Positions 1 to 10,271 are shown, counted from the stretch's first letter. The stretch is DNA of 64,000 bases from Leptolyngbya sp. SIOISBB (GCA_010671905.1 JAAHII010000001.1:2480001-2544000); one strand, 5' to 3'. Notes: a model not told the origin generated them from the letters alone. A program made the numbers and translations.

Positions 1-118
1 GTGTGATCGCGAGCCATAGACCCAGACCGCCTAAAGTCATCCAAGCCCAGAAAGAGCGTTGGCTACGCCTCATATGCGCAACTAAACTCCCGGTTCTTCC
101 CCCAGACTTGTCGCCCAT
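1..118 (-). CDS. N-terminal fragment of a membrane-anchored or secreted protein (partial)
   Basis: On the minus strand an ATG at 118 opens a frame with no stop that runs off the left edge of the window. The 39 visible residues begin MGDKSGGRTG, then a basic stretch (MRRSQRS), then a hydrophobic run (FWAWMTLGGLGLWLAIT), the pattern of an N-terminal signal anchor. A GAGG lies 8 bases upstream of the ATG and supports this start; an internal ATG before the basic stretch is an alternative. The product cannot be named from so short a fragment. It is read in the same direction as the DUF309 gene to its right. Confidence 0.45.
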   Translation of the reverse strand, partial: MGDKSGGRTGSLVAHMRRSQRSFWAWMTLGGLGLWLAIT

Positions 119-251
119 TATTCGCCCCTCACATCAGTTACTAAAGACGCTTCCCTATTATTGTCAGTTCCCGTCGCCTGATCCCGCATCCGTATTAATT
201 TTTGTGCGATCGCTGCTCCATTCCGTCGTTTATATACACACTTGATGACAT

Positions 252-710
252 TCAATCTGTAGTTTGATTGGTCTCGTCGACATAGTGAATTTGCCATCGA
301 GGCAAAGTGTGTGCGGCTGCCGTAGCAGGCTGACCGAGTTGGCTTTGGCTAAGGGCCTCTGCCAGTAGCGTTACCTGCTCAGCCCCTAACTGTTGCGCCG
401 CCTCTAACCAAGGACTGGCGCAATCCAGTAAATCGGTGACATTCACGTTGTAGTAATGGGGTTCAAAAGGTGCCAGCCGACTGATGCCCTCCCCCAGCAA
501 AATGGCTGTGCCACGCCAGTTATGGTTGCCGAGATGATAAAGCGCCACCGCCAGCTGCAAAATGCCTTGAAAGAAAGGTTTTTCAGCGATCGGGGCGGTC
601 ATCCAGATGGCTTCTAAGGTGTCATGGCAGGCGTAATAATCGCCCTGATTAAACTGCTGAATGCCTGTATGCAGTGGGTGATGATCAGCGGACAGTGGGT
701 CTAGAGACAT
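252..710 (-). CDS. DUF309 domain-containing protein
   Basis: This 152-residue protein carries the DUF309 signature: FNQGDYYACHDTLEAIW near residues 20-36, followed by FFQGILQLAVALYHLGNHNWRGT around residues 45-68. DUF309 proteins are small helical proteins found in cyanobacteria, plastid-bearing plants and other bacteria; their biochemical role is not established, though the conserved H and E residues suggest a metal or ligand site. The length is usual for the family. It is transcribed away from glmM, and the 119-bp gap between them holds both start regions. Family assignment is firm; no function is claimed. Confidence 0.85.
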   Translation of the reverse strand: MSLDPLSADHHPLHTGIQQFNQGDYYACHDTLEAIWMTAPIAEKPFFQGILQLAVALYHLGNHNWRGTAILLGEGISRLAPFEPHYYNVNVTDLLDCASPWLEAAQQLGAEQVTLLAEALSQSQLGQPATAAAHTLPRWQIHYVDETNQTTD

Positions 711-829
711 AAGTCAGGCGATCGGTGGACAAATTCATCCTCATTCAGATTGAGGATTGTGCCAATAGACTACAGATTATTAAGCATAGGTGGTATTCTC
801 CACTGATGAGTGTGTGAGGAGTCGGTTTT

Positions 830-2272
830 ATGGTAAGCACCCCAACACGGCCTTTGAGTCGTCAAAATTTGTCACTGCCGCAGGGCTTAGGCTGGCACGC
901 TTTGGCGTTGCCTGAGACCAAGCTGTTTGGTACTGATGGCATTCGCGGTCCTGCAGGTGACTTGTTGAATGCTCCTCTAGCGACCCAGATTGGCTACTGG
1001 GCAGGGCGGGTGTTGCAACAGCACTATGGCACTCAGGGACCCGTGCTGCTCGGCCAAGACTCCCGTAATTCTGGACATATGTTGGCCTCTGCTTTGGCAG
1101 CTGGTCTGACGTCAGCGGGTTTAGAAGTCTGGAATTTGGGTTTATGCCCGACTGCGGCAGTCGCGAATTTAACGCCGACGGTTGGGGCCATCGGCGGCGT
1201 GATGATTTCGGCCAGTCACAATCCCCCTCAGGACAATGGCATCAAGTTTTTTGGCCCAGAGGGCACCAAATTGCCGACCGAGGTACAGCAGCAGATTGAG
1301 CGATCGCTGCGAGGATTAGAGGCCCCAGCTCAGACCACCAATACAGTCTGGGGGCAATGGCATCATCGCCCTGAATTAGTGGGTCAATATCTCAACTTTT
1401 TGCGAGAACCGTTACCTAGTCTCAACTTGAGCGGTTTGAAAATCGTACTAGATATGGCCTGGGGAGCCGCTGCCGGCATTGCGACCCAGGCGTTTGATAG
1501 TACCGGCGCAGAGGTGATTGGGATTCACGGATTGCCGGATGGCGATCACATCAACGTGAATTGCGGTTCCACTCATTTAGAGCCGCTCAAAGCGGCTGTG
1601 CGAGAACATCAAGCCCATATCGGCTTTGCCTTCGACGGTGATGCTGATCGCGTGATTGCGGTGGATGGCCAAGGTCGTGTGGTCGATGGTGACTATATTT
1701 TGTATTTCTGGGGCAAGACGCTGAAGGCAGCGCAGCGCCTGCCAGACAATTTAATTGTCTCAACGGTAATGGCGAATTTGGGGTTTGAGCGTGCCTGGAA
1801 TGCGTTAGGCGGCTCCCTGTTACGCACTAAGGTGGGTGACCAGCACGTCCATGCTGAGATGGTTGGCCGTGGGGCCAAGTTGGGCGGTGAGCAATCAGGA
1901 CACATTCTTTGCCATCATTACAGCCTGACGGGTGACGGCATTTTGACCGCCCTACATCTTGCGGATCTGGTACAGCAAGTAGGGGGGTCCCTGGCAGCTT
2001 TAGTGGATCAAAGTTTCACCACCTATCCCCAACGATTAGAAAATGTGCGGGTGGACGATCGTGATCGGCGCAAAAATTGGCAGACCTGTGATGCGGTGAC
2101 GCGAGCGATCGCTCAAGCCGAAACCGATATGGGAGACCTTGGTCGGGTTCTAGTCCGCCCCTCGGGTACGGAGCCATTGATTCGGGTCATGGTTGAAGCT
2201 GAGCAGCAGCCATTAGTGGATCATTGGACGGATCATATTGCGGCGGCTGTGCGATCGCACTTAGTTGGTTAG
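830..2272 (+). CDS. glmM: Phosphoglucosamine mutase GlmM
   Basis: GlmM interconverts glucosamine-6-phosphate and glucosamine-1-phosphate, the step that leads to UDP-GlcNAc for peptidoglycan and lipopolysaccharide. The 480-residue protein shows the alpha-D-phosphohexomutase layout: LFGTDGIRG near residue 32, the phosphoserine loop [17 protein letters not shown] near residues 125-141, the metal loop [12 protein letters not shown] in the middle, and the sugar-phosphate loop [14 protein letters not shown] at the C-terminus. All key residues are present. The start ATG follows a GAGGAG ribosome-binding site. An N-terminal extension of about 25 residues precedes the conserved core, as in other cyanobacterial homologues. 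A strong hairpin lies 45 bases after the stop. Confidence 0.96.
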   Translation: MVSTPTRPLSRQNLSLPQGLGWHALALPETKLFGTDGIRGPAGDLLNAPLATQIGYWAGRVLQQHYGTQGPVLLGQDSRNSGHMLASALAAGLTSAGLEVWNLGLCPTAAVANLTPTVGAIGGVMISASHNPPQDNGIKFFGPEGTKLPTEVQQQIERSLRGLEAPAQTTNTVWGQWHHRPELVGQYLNFLREPLPSLNLSGLKIVLDMAWGAAAGIATQAFDSTGAEVIGIHGLPDGDHINVNCGSTHLEPLKAAVREHQAHIGFAFDGDADRVIAVDGQGRVVDGDYILYFWGKTLKAAQRLPDNLIVSTVMANLGFERAWNALGGSLLRTKVGDQHVHAEMVGRGAKLGGEQSGHILCHHYSLTGDGILTALHLADLVQQVGGSLAALVDQSFTTYPQRLENVRVDDRDRRKNWQTCDAVTRAIAQAETDMGDLGRVLVRPSGTEPLIRVMVEAEQQPLVDHWTDHIAAAVRSHLVG

Positions 2273-2317
2273 AAGTCCTGACGGCACTTATGGATGCCTG
2301 TGCATCTAGATGACTTA

Positions 2318-2353
2318 GCCAAGGCGGCGTGGGATTTCTCACGCCGCCTTGGC
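2318..2353 (+). terminator. Perfect 14-bp hairpin after glmM
   Basis: The arms GCCAAGGCGGCGTG (2318-2331) and CACGCCGCCTTGGC (2340-2353) are exact reverse complements around an 8-base loop. The stem is GC-rich and sits 45 bases downstream of the glmM stop. No T-run follows, so it is a probable terminator or 3'-end stabiliser rather than a classic intrinsic terminator. Confidence 0.65.
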
Positions 2354-2599
2354 TGTGCGCGAAAGTGCTGAGTCCCTGAGCAATTGCAGCTAGAGAGTTC
2401 GCTGATCGGGTTGTCGAGATGAGACCAATCTGCGCCTTCTAACAAACTTTGTTTGCCCTGCAGGCCAACGGAGCCATGTTGGAGTGCTGCGATGGCAGGC
2501 TGGGCAGACGAGCTCACAAGTTGCCATGGCTGCGCGCATCTCATGCAATATATGGTTTCTGGGATGGGTTATCAGCCAGACGCGAAAATCCAGAAAATC

Positions 2600-2703
2600 T
2601 ATTGCCAGCTGCAGTTTGATTAGATCGCCCTGAATTGCTGAAATCGCTTTCTGGTAGCCATTTCAATTCTGCATTCCGACCTCCGCATGCCGCATGCTGC
2701 TAC
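2600..2703 (+). repeat. 105-bp dispersed MITE-like repeat, copy A (diverged)
   Basis: This intergenic segment is a diverged copy of an element found again at 17099-17203 and 24726-24829. Shared blocks include GCAGTTTGAT at 2611, CATTTCAATTCTGCATTCCG near 2659 and the tail ATGCTGCTA. The terminal inverted repeat seen in the other copies is eroded here. No coding capacity is evident. Confidence 0.75.
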
Positions 2704-2924
2704 ATGACTCATTGTCTGCTCGACGGATCCATTACTATCGCAGTGCTGTGCAGCACTTTTCTTTTTTGAGGAAGTAAATTGACTTGGGCCACCGCAGTCG
2801 GTCACACAGTCTAGAAGAGACCGATTAAACTAGGGAGTGGTCAGGGTACTCTTGGGTGGACAAATAATGTCCTGGTGTCAAGCGCCGACTGGCTATCGCA
2901 GGTACGAATTTGAAGGCACGTTTT

Positions 2925-4841
2925 ATGGCAAACCGTTTGCGTCAACCCTCTTCTCTTCGACGAACTGCTCAAGTAGCAGCTTCTGGCTTGTTGACGACGA
3001 CTTGGTTTTTGATGCAGAGTTTAGCGGCCTTACCGCCGGTGTTAGCTCAGACCGAAGAAGATGATTCGCTAACCTATGGTGAGTTTTTAGCCTTAGTTGA
3101 TTCGGGCCAAGTAGAGCAGGTCGATATTGATCCTAACCGCAGCACCGCTGCGGTCACCCTGAAGAGTGATGGTGAAGATGATCCGCCCCAAGAGGTCACT
3201 TTATTTGAAGGGGATGCTAACAATCCGGAGCTGATTCAACGCCTGCGCGCGCAGGACGTGGATGTTGAAATAGAGCCCGAAGGGGGCGGCAATGCCTTGG
3301 CTTGGATCGCCACCAACACATTAGTCATTATGCTCTTGCTGTTCGGCCTGCTGCTGATTTTGCGGCGTACGGCCAACAATGCCGGGGGCGCTATGAGCTT
3401 TGGTCGATCGCGAGCGCGCTTCCAAATGGAGGCCAAAACGGGTGTGCAATTTGAGGATGTCGCGGGTATTGAAGAAGCGAAAGAAGAACTACAAGAGGTG
3501 GTCTCTTTCCTTAAGAATCCGGAAAAGTTCACGGCGATCGGAGCCAAGATTCCCCGTGGGGTGATGCTAATCGGTCCTCCCGGAACTGGTAAAACGTTGC
3601 TGGCTAAAGCGATCGCGGGAGAAGCAGCCGTACCTTTCTTTAGCATTTCCGGTTCAGAATTTGTGGAAATGTTCGTGGGGGTTGGGGCCTCTCGGGTGCG
3701 TGACCTGTTTAAAAAGGCGAAAGAGAATGCTCCCTGCATCGTTTTTATCGACGAAATTGATGCCGTAGGTCGACAACGGGGGACAGGGATTGGTGGTGGC
3801 AATGATGAGCGAGAGCAAACCCTGAACCAACTGCTGACCGAGATGGATGGTTTTGAGGGCAACAGCGGCGTGATCGTGATTGCTGCGACTAACCGGGTAG
3901 ATGTGTTGGATATGGCCCTCATGCGGCCCGGGCGGTTTGACCGCCAAGTGATTGTCGACTTGCCAACCTATGGCGGCCGGTTGGAAATTTTGAAAGTCCA
4001 TGGGCGTAATAAAAAAATCGCCGATGAGGTTTCCATGGAGGCAGTGGCTCGTCGGACCCCTGGATTTTCAGGGGCGGAGCTGGCCAACCTGCTGAATGAA
4101 GCGGCTATTCTCACGGCCCGTCGCCGCAAAGAAGCGATCACCATGCAGGATATTGAAGACGCGATTGATCGACTCACGATTGGTTTGAGCTTGACCCCCC
4201 TACTGGATAGTAATCGCAAGAAAATGACGGCTTATCATGAAGTCGGTCATGCTTTGTTGACTACATTGCTGGTACATGCAGATGCCCTCAATAAAGTCAC
4301 CATCATTCCTCGCTCTGGCGGGGTTGAGGGCTTTACCCAATCTCTGCCAGATGAGGATGTGATTGACAGTGGTCTCTATACGCGCAATTGGTTGCTAGAT
4401 CGAATCACCGTCGCTTTGGGGGGCATGGCGGCTGAGGCAGAGGTGTTTGGCGACCTCGAAGTGAGTACTGGCGCTGGCGGCGATATCAAGCAGGTGACCA
4501 ATTTAGCGCGACAAATGGTGACGCTGTACGGCATGTCAGAGTTGGGACCAGTGGCGTTAGAAAATATGGGCAATGAGGTCTTCCTCGGGCGTAACATGAT
4601 GCCCCAAACGGAATACTCGGAAGCCATGGCCGCGAAGATTGACAAGCAGGTTCGGGCGATCGCGCAGCAGGGGTATGACCGGGCTCGTAGCATGCTCAGG
4701 GAAAACCGGGAACTCATCGACTACCTCGTGGATCGGCTACTAGAAATTGAAACCATGGACGGTGACGAATTTCGACAAATTGTGGAACGGTACACAGATA
4801 TGCCAGAGAAGCAGACTCAGCAACCGTCAGCGGCTGTCTAG
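2925..4841 (+). CDS. ftsH: ATP-dependent zinc metalloprotease FtsH
   Basis: FtsH is a membrane-anchored AAA protease; cyanobacterial forms act in quality control of membrane proteins, including turnover of damaged photosystem II D1. From the ATG at 2925 the protein has 638 residues: an N-terminal hydrophobic segment (about 12-37), an extracytoplasmic domain, a second membrane span (about 118-143), Walker A GPPGTGKT (about 217-224), Walker [12 protein letters not shown], the second region of homology ending in RPGRFDRQV, and the zinc motif HEVGH (about 438-442). A TTG at 2910 would add five residues, but the ATG is the likelier start. Cyanobacteria usually carry four FtsH paralogues, and which one this is cannot be fixed from sequence reading alone. 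Confidence 0.95.
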   Translation: MANRLRQPSSLRRTAQVAASGLLTTTWFLMQSLAALPPVLAQTEEDDSLTYGEFLALVDSGQVEQVDIDPNRSTAAVTLKSDGEDDPPQEVTLFEGDANNPELIQRLRAQDVDVEIEPEGGGNALAWIATNTLVIMLLLFGLLLILRRTANNAGGAMSFGRSRARFQMEAKTGVQFEDVAGIEEAKEELQEVVSFLKNPEKFTAIGAKIPRGVMLIGPPGTGKTLLAKAIAGEAAVPFFSISGSEFVEMFVGVGASRVRDLFKKAKENAPCIVFIDEIDAVGRQRGTGIGGGNDEREQTLNQLLTEMDGFEGNSGVIVIAATNRVDVLDMALMRPGRFDRQVIVDLPTYGGRLEILKVHGRNKKIADEVSMEAVARRTPGFSGAELANLLNEAAILTARRRKEAITMQDIEDAIDRLTIGLSLTPLLDSNRKKMTAYHEVGHALLTTLLVHADALNKVTIIPRSGGVEGFTQSLPDEDVIDSGLYTRNWLLDRITVALGGMAAEAEVFGDLEVSTGAGGDIKQVTNLARQMVTLYGMSELGPVALENMGNEVFLGRNMMPQTEYSEAMAAKIDKQVRAIAQQGYDRARSMLRENRELIDYLVDRLLEIETMDGDEFRQIVERYTDMPEKQTQQPSAAV

Positions 4842-5154
4842 GGAAGGGCCATGGCACTGATGGAACGGGGCAGAAAGAGCGACTGTCTAAGTGCTGATGC
4901 TCCTCCTCCTCAGTTCGCTGCTGTTGCGTGAAGTTGTCATACCTGTTGCCTGACGCTTGCTCAGCAATCAGCCTGGATATTGAAAGCATTCATCTCAATG
5001 CATGGATATGGCGGTCTTGGCAAGCAACTTTTACGGTGACGAAAAGTTTATTGAACTTCAGCAACAAATCCGTGAGAAGTCTCTCTGCAACCTTTAGCCT
5101 GTAACTAAGGGAAAACTATTTAGCGCTTAACTTGCTGCTGTTCTGGCCAAACTT
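4842..5154. other. Intergenic, nothing recognised
   Basis: This 313-bp gap between ftsH and the response regulator shows no convincing gene, repeat or hairpin. It presumably carries the promoter of the downstream regulator. Confidence 0.5.
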
Positions 5155-5826
5155 ATGCCGCTGACAATTTTAGTCGTAGATGATGATGCGGGTACCCGGC
5201 TCTCCCTACAGGATTATTTAGAGTTGGAAGGGTACCTGGTCGCGACCGCTGAAGATGGCTGGCAAGCCCTAGAACTGCTTGATCGATGTCAGCCTCAGCT
5301 CATCATCACGGACATTAGCATGCCTCGGATTGATGGCTTCGCTTTTTTGAAAAATTTACGGCAGCAGCCAGCGTGGCGACTGTTGCCGGTGATTTGTTTG
5401 ACGGCCCGTACGCAGACGCAAGAGCGGGTGCAGGGGTACCAGTTTGGTTGTGATGTCTATATTGAGAAACCCTTCGAGTTGCCGGAAATTGGGGCCGTCG
5501 TGAAAAACCTGCTGGCGCGATCTCAGCTGATTCAAACGGCTTGGCTGCAATATCAGCGATCGCCCGCGCCCGCCCCTGCCGCGATGCCGTCTCCTTCCTT
5601 ACAGTTAGAACCGCCCGCAGCAGTTGAAGACTTTTCCCTAACGGATCGCGAGCAATCAGTCTTAGATTTATTGTCAGAAGGCATGTCCAATGCGCAGATT
5701 GCCGCCACGTTATTCCTCAGTCCCCGCACCATTGAGAAATACGTTACGAACCTGCTGCGCAAAACTGATACCAGCAATCGCTCTGAACTAGTCCGGTTTG
5801 CCATGGATCACCATCTGGTGGAATAA
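5155..5826 (+). CDS. NarL/LuxR-family response regulator, Rre1/Ycf29-like
   Basis: This 223-residue protein joins an N-terminal receiver to a C-terminal LuxR-type helix-turn-helix. The receiver is canonical: acidic triad D9-D11, phospho-acceptor D53 in IITDISMP, a Thr in CLTART and a Lys in YIEKPFE. The HTH is LTDREQSVLDLLSEGMSNAQIAATL followed by SPRTIEKYVTNLLRK. The segment TQERVQGYQFGCDVYIEKPFE is very like the cyanobacterial and plastid Ycf29/Rre1 group, which responds to heat and other stress together with the kinase Hik2. That subgroup assignment rests on remembered similarity and should be treated as probable. It is a single gene, and RuBisCO activase follows about 180 bp later in the same direction. 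Confidence 0.85.
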   Translation: MPLTILVVDDDAGTRLSLQDYLELEGYLVATAEDGWQALELLDRCQPQLIITDISMPRIDGFAFLKNLRQQPAWRLLPVICLTARTQTQERVQGYQFGCDVYIEKPFELPEIGAVVKNLLARSQLIQTAWLQYQRSPAPAPAAMPSPSLQLEPPAAVEDFSLTDREQSVLDLLSEGMSNAQIAATLFLSPRTIEKYVTNLLRKTDTSNRSELVRFAMDHHLVE

Positions 5827-6007
5827 CGGACACAAGCTGACTTCTCTATCTTTAGATGCAAATCTGATATCGCAGTACAGCATCCACCCTGGATAATAGG
5901 GGATGTTGCTCCTACTGGTCAGACAAATACTCTGACTGCTCTATGAACGGGCAACTGACTGTGGCTATAAATTTCCTGCTGTGCGATCGCCTGATGCTCA
6001 CCCGGCT

Positions 6008-7318
6008 ATGACTTACTACATCTCTCCGCGATTTCTGGATAAATTGGCTGTTCACATCACCAAAAACTACCTCAATCTAGACGGGGTCAGAGTGCCGCTA
6101 ATTTTGGGAGTGCATGGGCGTAAGGGGGAGGGCAAGACCTTTCAGTGCGAGTTGGTCTATGAGCAGATGGGGATTGAGGTTGTTCACATTTCCGGCGGAG
6201 AGTTAGAAAGTCCTGATGCTGGCGACCCGGCCCGATTAATTCGCTTACGATATCGCGAAGCAGCAGAACTGGTGCGAGTGCGCGGCGTGATGGCGGTACT
6301 GATGATCAACGATTTGGATGCAGGGGCTGGGCGGTTTGACGCCACGACTCAATACACCGTCAATACCCAGTTGGTGAATAACACACTGATGAATATCGCC
6401 GACAACCCGACGAATGTGCAACTGCCCGGCAGTTATGATGATCAGCCCATCCAGCGGGTCCCCATCATCGCGACCGGCAATGATTTTGCCACGCTGTATG
6501 AACCGCTGGTGCGCGATGGCCGTATGGAAAAGTTCTACTGGCAACCAGATCACAGCGATCGCATCGGTATCGTCCAGGGTATTTTTGCCCCCGATAACTT
6601 AGGGGCAGCAGCGATTGAGCGCTTGGTGGAGACCTTTCCGCAACAGGCGATCGATTTTTACGGTGCCTTGCGAGCGCGTATCTATGATGAGCAGGTGCGT
6701 GACTTCATCCATTCAGTCGGCATTCAGTCGGTTTCTAGTCGGGTGGTCAATTCGGACCAGCCCCTACGATTTGCCAAGCCCCAATTTTCCCTCGACCATC
6801 TGCTAGCAGTGGGACAACAAATGGTGGAAGAGCAGCGACGGTTGCAAGAGATGCGTTTAGCAGACCAATATAACCGGGTGCTGAGAGAGCGATCGCAGGC
6901 TCCGGCCGCTCCATCATCCCCCTTTTATCGGGCTTATAACAATGCGGTGATCGATCCTGCCGCGTCTAATGGTCATCGTGACTCGGATGTGGCACCATCG
7001 GTCTCGTCATCGCCCACTGCGGCGACGGCAAAGTCAATCTTGCCGCCAGAGACGGTGCGTCATGTCGAGACATTGCTGGATCAAGGCTACCGCATTGGAC
7101 TGGAACATGTGGATCAACGACGGTTCCGCACGAATGCCTGGCGGAGCTGCTCGACCATTAATACGCAAAATGTTGGTGAGGCTATGACAGCTCTAGAGCA
7201 ATGCTTGGTGAGTTTGCCTGGTGAGTACGTGCGCTTGATTGGCATTGATCCGAAAAATAAACAGCGCGTTCTAGAACAAATTATTCAACGCCCAGCAGGG
7301 GCGATCGGGGCATCTTAA
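6008..7318 (+). CDS. rca: RuBisCO activase with RbcS-like C-terminal domain
   Basis: The 436-residue protein is a cyanobacterial Rca. Its AAA+ core contains a Walker A GRKGEGKTF, a Walker B VLMINDLDAG and a downstream ATGNDFATLYEPLVRDGRMEKFYW region matching plant activases. After a low-complexity linker (Ala/Ser/Pro-rich, about residues 295-345) comes a RuBisCO small-subunit-like (SSUL) module: VRHVETLLDQGYRIGLEHVD and RRFRTNAWRSC. In this family the AAA+ ring removes inhibitory sugar phosphates from RuBisCO, and the SSUL domain tethers the enzyme to RuBisCO in carboxysomes. I chose the ATG at 6008 (MTYYISPRF) because it matches the family N-terminus; a GTG at 5981 is possible. Confidence 0.93.
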   Translation: MTYYISPRFLDKLAVHITKNYLNLDGVRVPLILGVHGRKGEGKTFQCELVYEQMGIEVVHISGGELESPDAGDPARLIRLRYREAAELVRVRGVMAVLMINDLDAGAGRFDATTQYTVNTQLVNNTLMNIADNPTNVQLPGSYDDQPIQRVPIIATGNDFATLYEPLVRDGRMEKFYWQPDHSDRIGIVQGIFAPDNLGAAAIERLVETFPQQAIDFYGALRARIYDEQVRDFIHSVGIQSVSSRVVNSDQPLRFAKPQFSLDHLLAVGQQMVEEQRRLQEMRLADQYNRVLRERSQAPAAPSSPFYRAYNNAVIDPAASNGHRDSDVAPSVSSSPTAATAKSILPPETVRHVETLLDQGYRIGLEHVDQRRFRTNAWRSCSTINTQNVGEAMTALEQCLVSLPGEYVRLIGIDPKNKQRVLEQIIQRPAGAIGAS

Positions 7319-7628
7319 TTCGGCTGAAAGGATGGCGTGTGAGTGCTCAGAGTTGAGGGGCGTTCGAATTCAAGTCACCAACGCTCAATCTGGCCAGTCT
7401 TTAACTTTCTAGGAGACGCTGGCAAGTCTGGTGCCGCTGGTGCTGAAATGGTTCTGCTGGAGGGATGAATTTTGCTACAACTCGGCAACCAGGCAAAAAA
7501 GGCGGTAGCCTATTGAAATATGAGAATTTCAGAGGTCAGCTCACAGTTGTGATGCTGCTTCTGTTAGAAGGCGGCCTGAGTTTTCAAGTTGCCACTTAAC
7601 TTTTGTTTAGACCCTCTGGACGTGACGC
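7319..7628. other. Intergenic, nothing recognised
   Basis: The 310 bp between rca and the NAD kinase gene hold no recognisable gene, repeat or clear terminator. Confidence 0.5.
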
Positions 7629-8546
7629 GTGCCCAAGGTTGGGATTATTTACAACGACATGAAGCCAGCAGCTCAAGAAGCTGCTGAACTTTGGCGAGAT
7701 AAGCTAACCATGCAAGGCTGTGAAGTTCACACAGCCACTGGGTTGGGCGGGCTGTTGGGGTATTCCAGTCCGGCTGGCCCGATTTGTCATACGCCGATCG
7801 ATAGTCTGATTCCGCCTCACTTTGACGCAGAGATGGCGTTTGCTGTTGTGTTGGGGGGAGACGGCACCGTGTTATCGGCCTGCCGACAAGTGGCGCCAGC
7901 GAGTGTGCCGTTGCTGACGGTGAATACGGGACATATGGGCTTTTTGACAGAGACCTATATTAACCAGTTGCCTAAAGCCATTGAACAAGTTTTAGACGGC
8001 AATTATCGAGTTGAAGAGCGCTCGATGATGGTGGTTAAGGTTTGCCATAGTGACGGTGCTGTCTGGGAGGCTCTCTGTTTGAACGAGATGGTGTTGCACC
8101 GCGAGCCGTTGACTAGCATGTGCCATTTTGAGGTGGCGGTGGGCCATCACGCCCCGGTCGATATTGCTGCGGATGGGGTGATTATTTCTACCCCGACGGG
8201 TTCAACCGCTTATTCCCTCTCTGCCGGCGGCCCGGTGATCACGCCTGGTGTGTCTGTGACCCAATTGATTCCCATTTGTCCCCATTCGCTGGCATCACGC
8301 GGCATTGTTTTTCCAGATTCAGAGCAGGTGAAAATTACGGCGGCGAATACTGATCCACTCGTGATGGTGGTCGATGGCAATGCTGGTTGTTACGTCATGC
8401 CAGAAGATTGGGTAGCTACAGAACCGTCTCCGTATCCGGCAAAGTTTATTCGATTGGGGTCGCCTGAGTTTTTCAAGGTTTTGCGAGAAAAGTTGGGCTG
8501 GGGGCTCCCCCATATTGCTAAGCCGACTTCTGTGGAATTGCCTTAG
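7629..8546 (+). CDS. nadK: NAD kinase
   Basis: The enzyme phosphorylates NAD to NADP using ATP or polyphosphate. The 305-residue protein shows the diagnostic motifs in order: GGDGT ([15 protein letters not shown], about residue 77), [18 protein letters not shown] (NE/D motif) and the conserved [15 protein letters not shown]. Residue order and length are normal. The start is a GTG at 7629. Cyanobacteria usually encode two NAD kinases; the N-terminus [13 protein letters not shown] resembles the sll1415-type form of Synechocystis, an assignment made from memory. Confidence 0.94.
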   Translation: MPKVGIIYNDMKPAAQEAAELWRDKLTMQGCEVHTATGLGGLLGYSSPAGPICHTPIDSLIPPHFDAEMAFAVVLGGDGTVLSACRQVAPASVPLLTVNTGHMGFLTETYINQLPKAIEQVLDGNYRVEERSMMVVKVCHSDGAVWEALCLNEMVLHREPLTSMCHFEVAVGHHAPVDIAADGVIISTPTGSTAYSLSAGGPVITPGVSVTQLIPICPHSLASRGIVFPDSEQVKITAANTDPLVMVVDGNAGCYVMPEDWVATEPSPYPAKFIRLGSPEFFKVLREKLGWGLPHIAKPTSVELP

Positions 8547-8706
8547 CGGGCTTAATAAGTCGATTCGAGATCGCTCATGGTGTATAACTGCGGACTCCGC
8601 TACTATTGGGGGCTAAGCCAGTAATTGCACTTAGGTGCTGCTTCGCTCACTTGTGCAGAGTGCAGGTTTAGCCTGCATTCCCAACCATTTTGGGGTTGCT
8701 ATCAGC

Positions 8707-9402
8707 ATGGAAAGTAACGCTGTCGATGTCGTTCCTCAAGTTTTATTAATCTGTGCGAATCCTGACTTAACCGATCGCATCAGCCATGATTTGGCAGAAG
8801 CCGGTTATGGCGTGAATACTGCTGCAACCGGAATGCGGGGTCTGGAAAAAGTCAAGCGCTCACAACCGGCTCTGGTTATTGTGGATCGTCTATTGGGGAG
8901 TGAGTCTGGTTTGACCGTGTGCCAACAGCTCCGCAGTGAGCAGTTTTGCTTGCCAGTCCTGCTATTGATGGCGCGTGACGCATTAGAAGATCGCGTTGCC
9001 TGCCTCGAAGCAGGCGCTGACGACTATTGTCTCAAACCCTATCAGGCAGATGCGTTCCTCAAGATTGTGCAAATTTACTTGCAACCGGGTGACATTGCGG
9101 CAGAACAACTCCGATTTGCTGATCTCACCCTAGATTTAGGGACTCGAACAGCCTCCCGCAGTAGTCGCACGATTCCACTAACCACCAAAGAATTTGAGTT
9201 ACTCCGTTACCTGATGGAGCACCCTCGCGAAGTCTTAGCCCGTGAGCAAATTCTGGAAAATGTCTGGGGTTACGATTTTGTAGGCGAGTCCAACGTGATT
9301 GAAGTGTATGTGCGGTATCTGCGCCTCAAGATTGATAGTGATCACGATAAGCGTTTGATTCAGACCGTGCGGGGTGTCGGTTACGTCCTGCGTGAAAGCT
9401 GA
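8707..9402 (+). CDS. OmpR-family response regulator with atypical receiver, NblR-like
   Basis: From the ATG at 8707 the protein has 231 residues: a receiver followed by a winged-helix DNA-binding domain (LTTKEFELLRYLMEH, then VWGYDFVGESNVIEVYVRYLR and the terminal TVRGVGYVLRE). The receiver is degenerate. The acidic pair at the end of the first strand is replaced (LLICANPDL) and the switch Thr is a Met (LLLMARD), while the acceptor-position Asp (VIVDRLLG) and the Lys (CLKPY) remain. NblR, the cyanobacterial regulator of phycobilisome degradation and stress survival, is known to be an atypical receiver of this kind, and the overall sequence resembles it. The identification is probable, not certain. 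A longer frame starting at 8635 exists but adds nonconserved residues. Confidence 0.82.
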   Translation: MESNAVDVVPQVLLICANPDLTDRISHDLAEAGYGVNTAATGMRGLEKVKRSQPALVIVDRLLGSESGLTVCQQLRSEQFCLPVLLLMARDALEDRVACLEAGADDYCLKPYQADAFLKIVQIYLQPGDIAAEQLRFADLTLDLGTRTASRSSRTIPLTTKEFELLRYLMEHPREVLAREQILENVWGYDFVGESNVIEVYVRYLRLKIDSDHDKRLIQTVRGVGYVLRES

Positions 9403-9547
9403 ACCGGGCTAATCTGTGGTGCTGCGGTGCAGTGCTTTGAATCGACAACTGAACTATTGCTACAGTTGCCCAAACCGATAGATGAGTACGAAGATATCCG
9501 GTGCTGTGGAGTGTCTTTTCCAAATGCTCAGACAGTGAAATATGACG

Positions 9548-10186
9548 TCAGTAGGTACCCAAGGCCTCATTATTTAGCTTTTGGGGAGTCTGAGCGATCG
9601 CATACGCCCCATGTTCGCGATATAGCCAGCGATGGACTTCAGCCAGTTGCGTAAAGCGAGTCTGTAGAGTCTGAAACTTGGCTAAACTGGCCTGTTCGAG
9701 ATCGCACCGGGCCTGTAGTGCCGGGTCTACCATCCCAATATTCGGTACCGCTTCGAAAGTGAGGTGCACTGGTTGGTGACAGGGAGATAGCGCAAATACC
9801 CACTCAAAAATGGCTTGCGTTCTCGGTAAGTGAAAAGCTGATGTGATGACATGCAACCTGCGGAGTTGTAGTGGCTCAATGTGCTGTAGCCGCGCAAAGT
9901 AGGCGTTACCAACCGTGTCTAATGAAACTGTCTCGGGCAAAATTCGAGCACCCTCAATCCCACGATGCTGTAGATAATGCGCAGCGGCGACGGATTCTAA
10001 AATGGGGAAGCCATGAACATCCATCGGCGGTGGTTTATGGGGAGTACCCGCACTCAAAGGGATGAAAAATTGAGGGGATGGACGGAGGGCGATCGCCCGC
10101 TCTAAGCGCGCTTGTACCCACGGTAAAACGTCACCTGATGCGGCCAAACCGCCTCCCGGAATCAACACTGCATCAATTGAATTCAT
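9548..10186 (-). CDS. YdcF-like / DUF218 family protein
   Basis: The 212-residue protein begins with DAVLIPGGGLAASGDVLPWV and contains ILPETVSLDTVGNAYFAR and LRRLHVITSAFHLPRTQAIFEWVF, the three conserved blocks of the YdcF/DUF218 (ElyC/SanA) family. Members act in envelope or vancomycin-tolerance functions in other bacteria, or are cytosolic nucleotide-binding proteins of unknown role. No membrane segment is visible here, so it is probably cytosolic. I use the ATG at 10186; a GTG at 10210 would extend it by eight residues. It lies just downstream of the MscS gene in the same direction, with a gap of about 85 bp. Confidence 0.85.
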   Translation of the reverse strand: MNSIDAVLIPGGGLAASGDVLPWVQARLERAIALRPSPQFFIPLSAGTPHKPPPMDVHGFPILESVAAAHYLQHRGIEGARILPETVSLDTVGNAYFARLQHIEPLQLRRLHVITSAFHLPRTQAIFEWVFALSPCHQPVHLTFEAVPNIGMVDPALQARCDLEQASLAKFQTLQTRFTQLAEVHRWLYREHGAYAIAQTPQKLNNEALGTY

Positions 10187-10271
10187 CGCTTTTGCAGGCC
10201 TGCTTGTCACTGTACTGGTCGGGTTTGTCCCCGCGCTGAGATTCGGCTAAATCGCCCAATGGAGTTAGTGT

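Larger units (their letters stand above)
2273..2924. other. Gene-free stretch between glmM and ftsH
   Basis: Apart from the glmM hairpin at 2318 and repeat copy A at 2600 I see no supported gene here. Short frames exist on both strands but match nothing recognisable and overlap the repeat. Confidence 0.6.

Noticed and set aside
3-245. 80-codon plus-strand frame at the left edge
   Set aside because: Its translation has no recognisable features, and a minus-strand start with signal-anchor pattern and ribosome-binding site lies over it.
2269-2805. Minus-strand frames between glmM and ftsH
   Set aside because: They overlap the glmM hairpin and repeat copy A, and the translations are low quality with no family resemblance.
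7355-7385. tRNA T-loop-like sequence after rca
   Set aside because: GTTCGAATTC is present but no matching acceptor stem, D-arm or anticodon arm can be folded around it.
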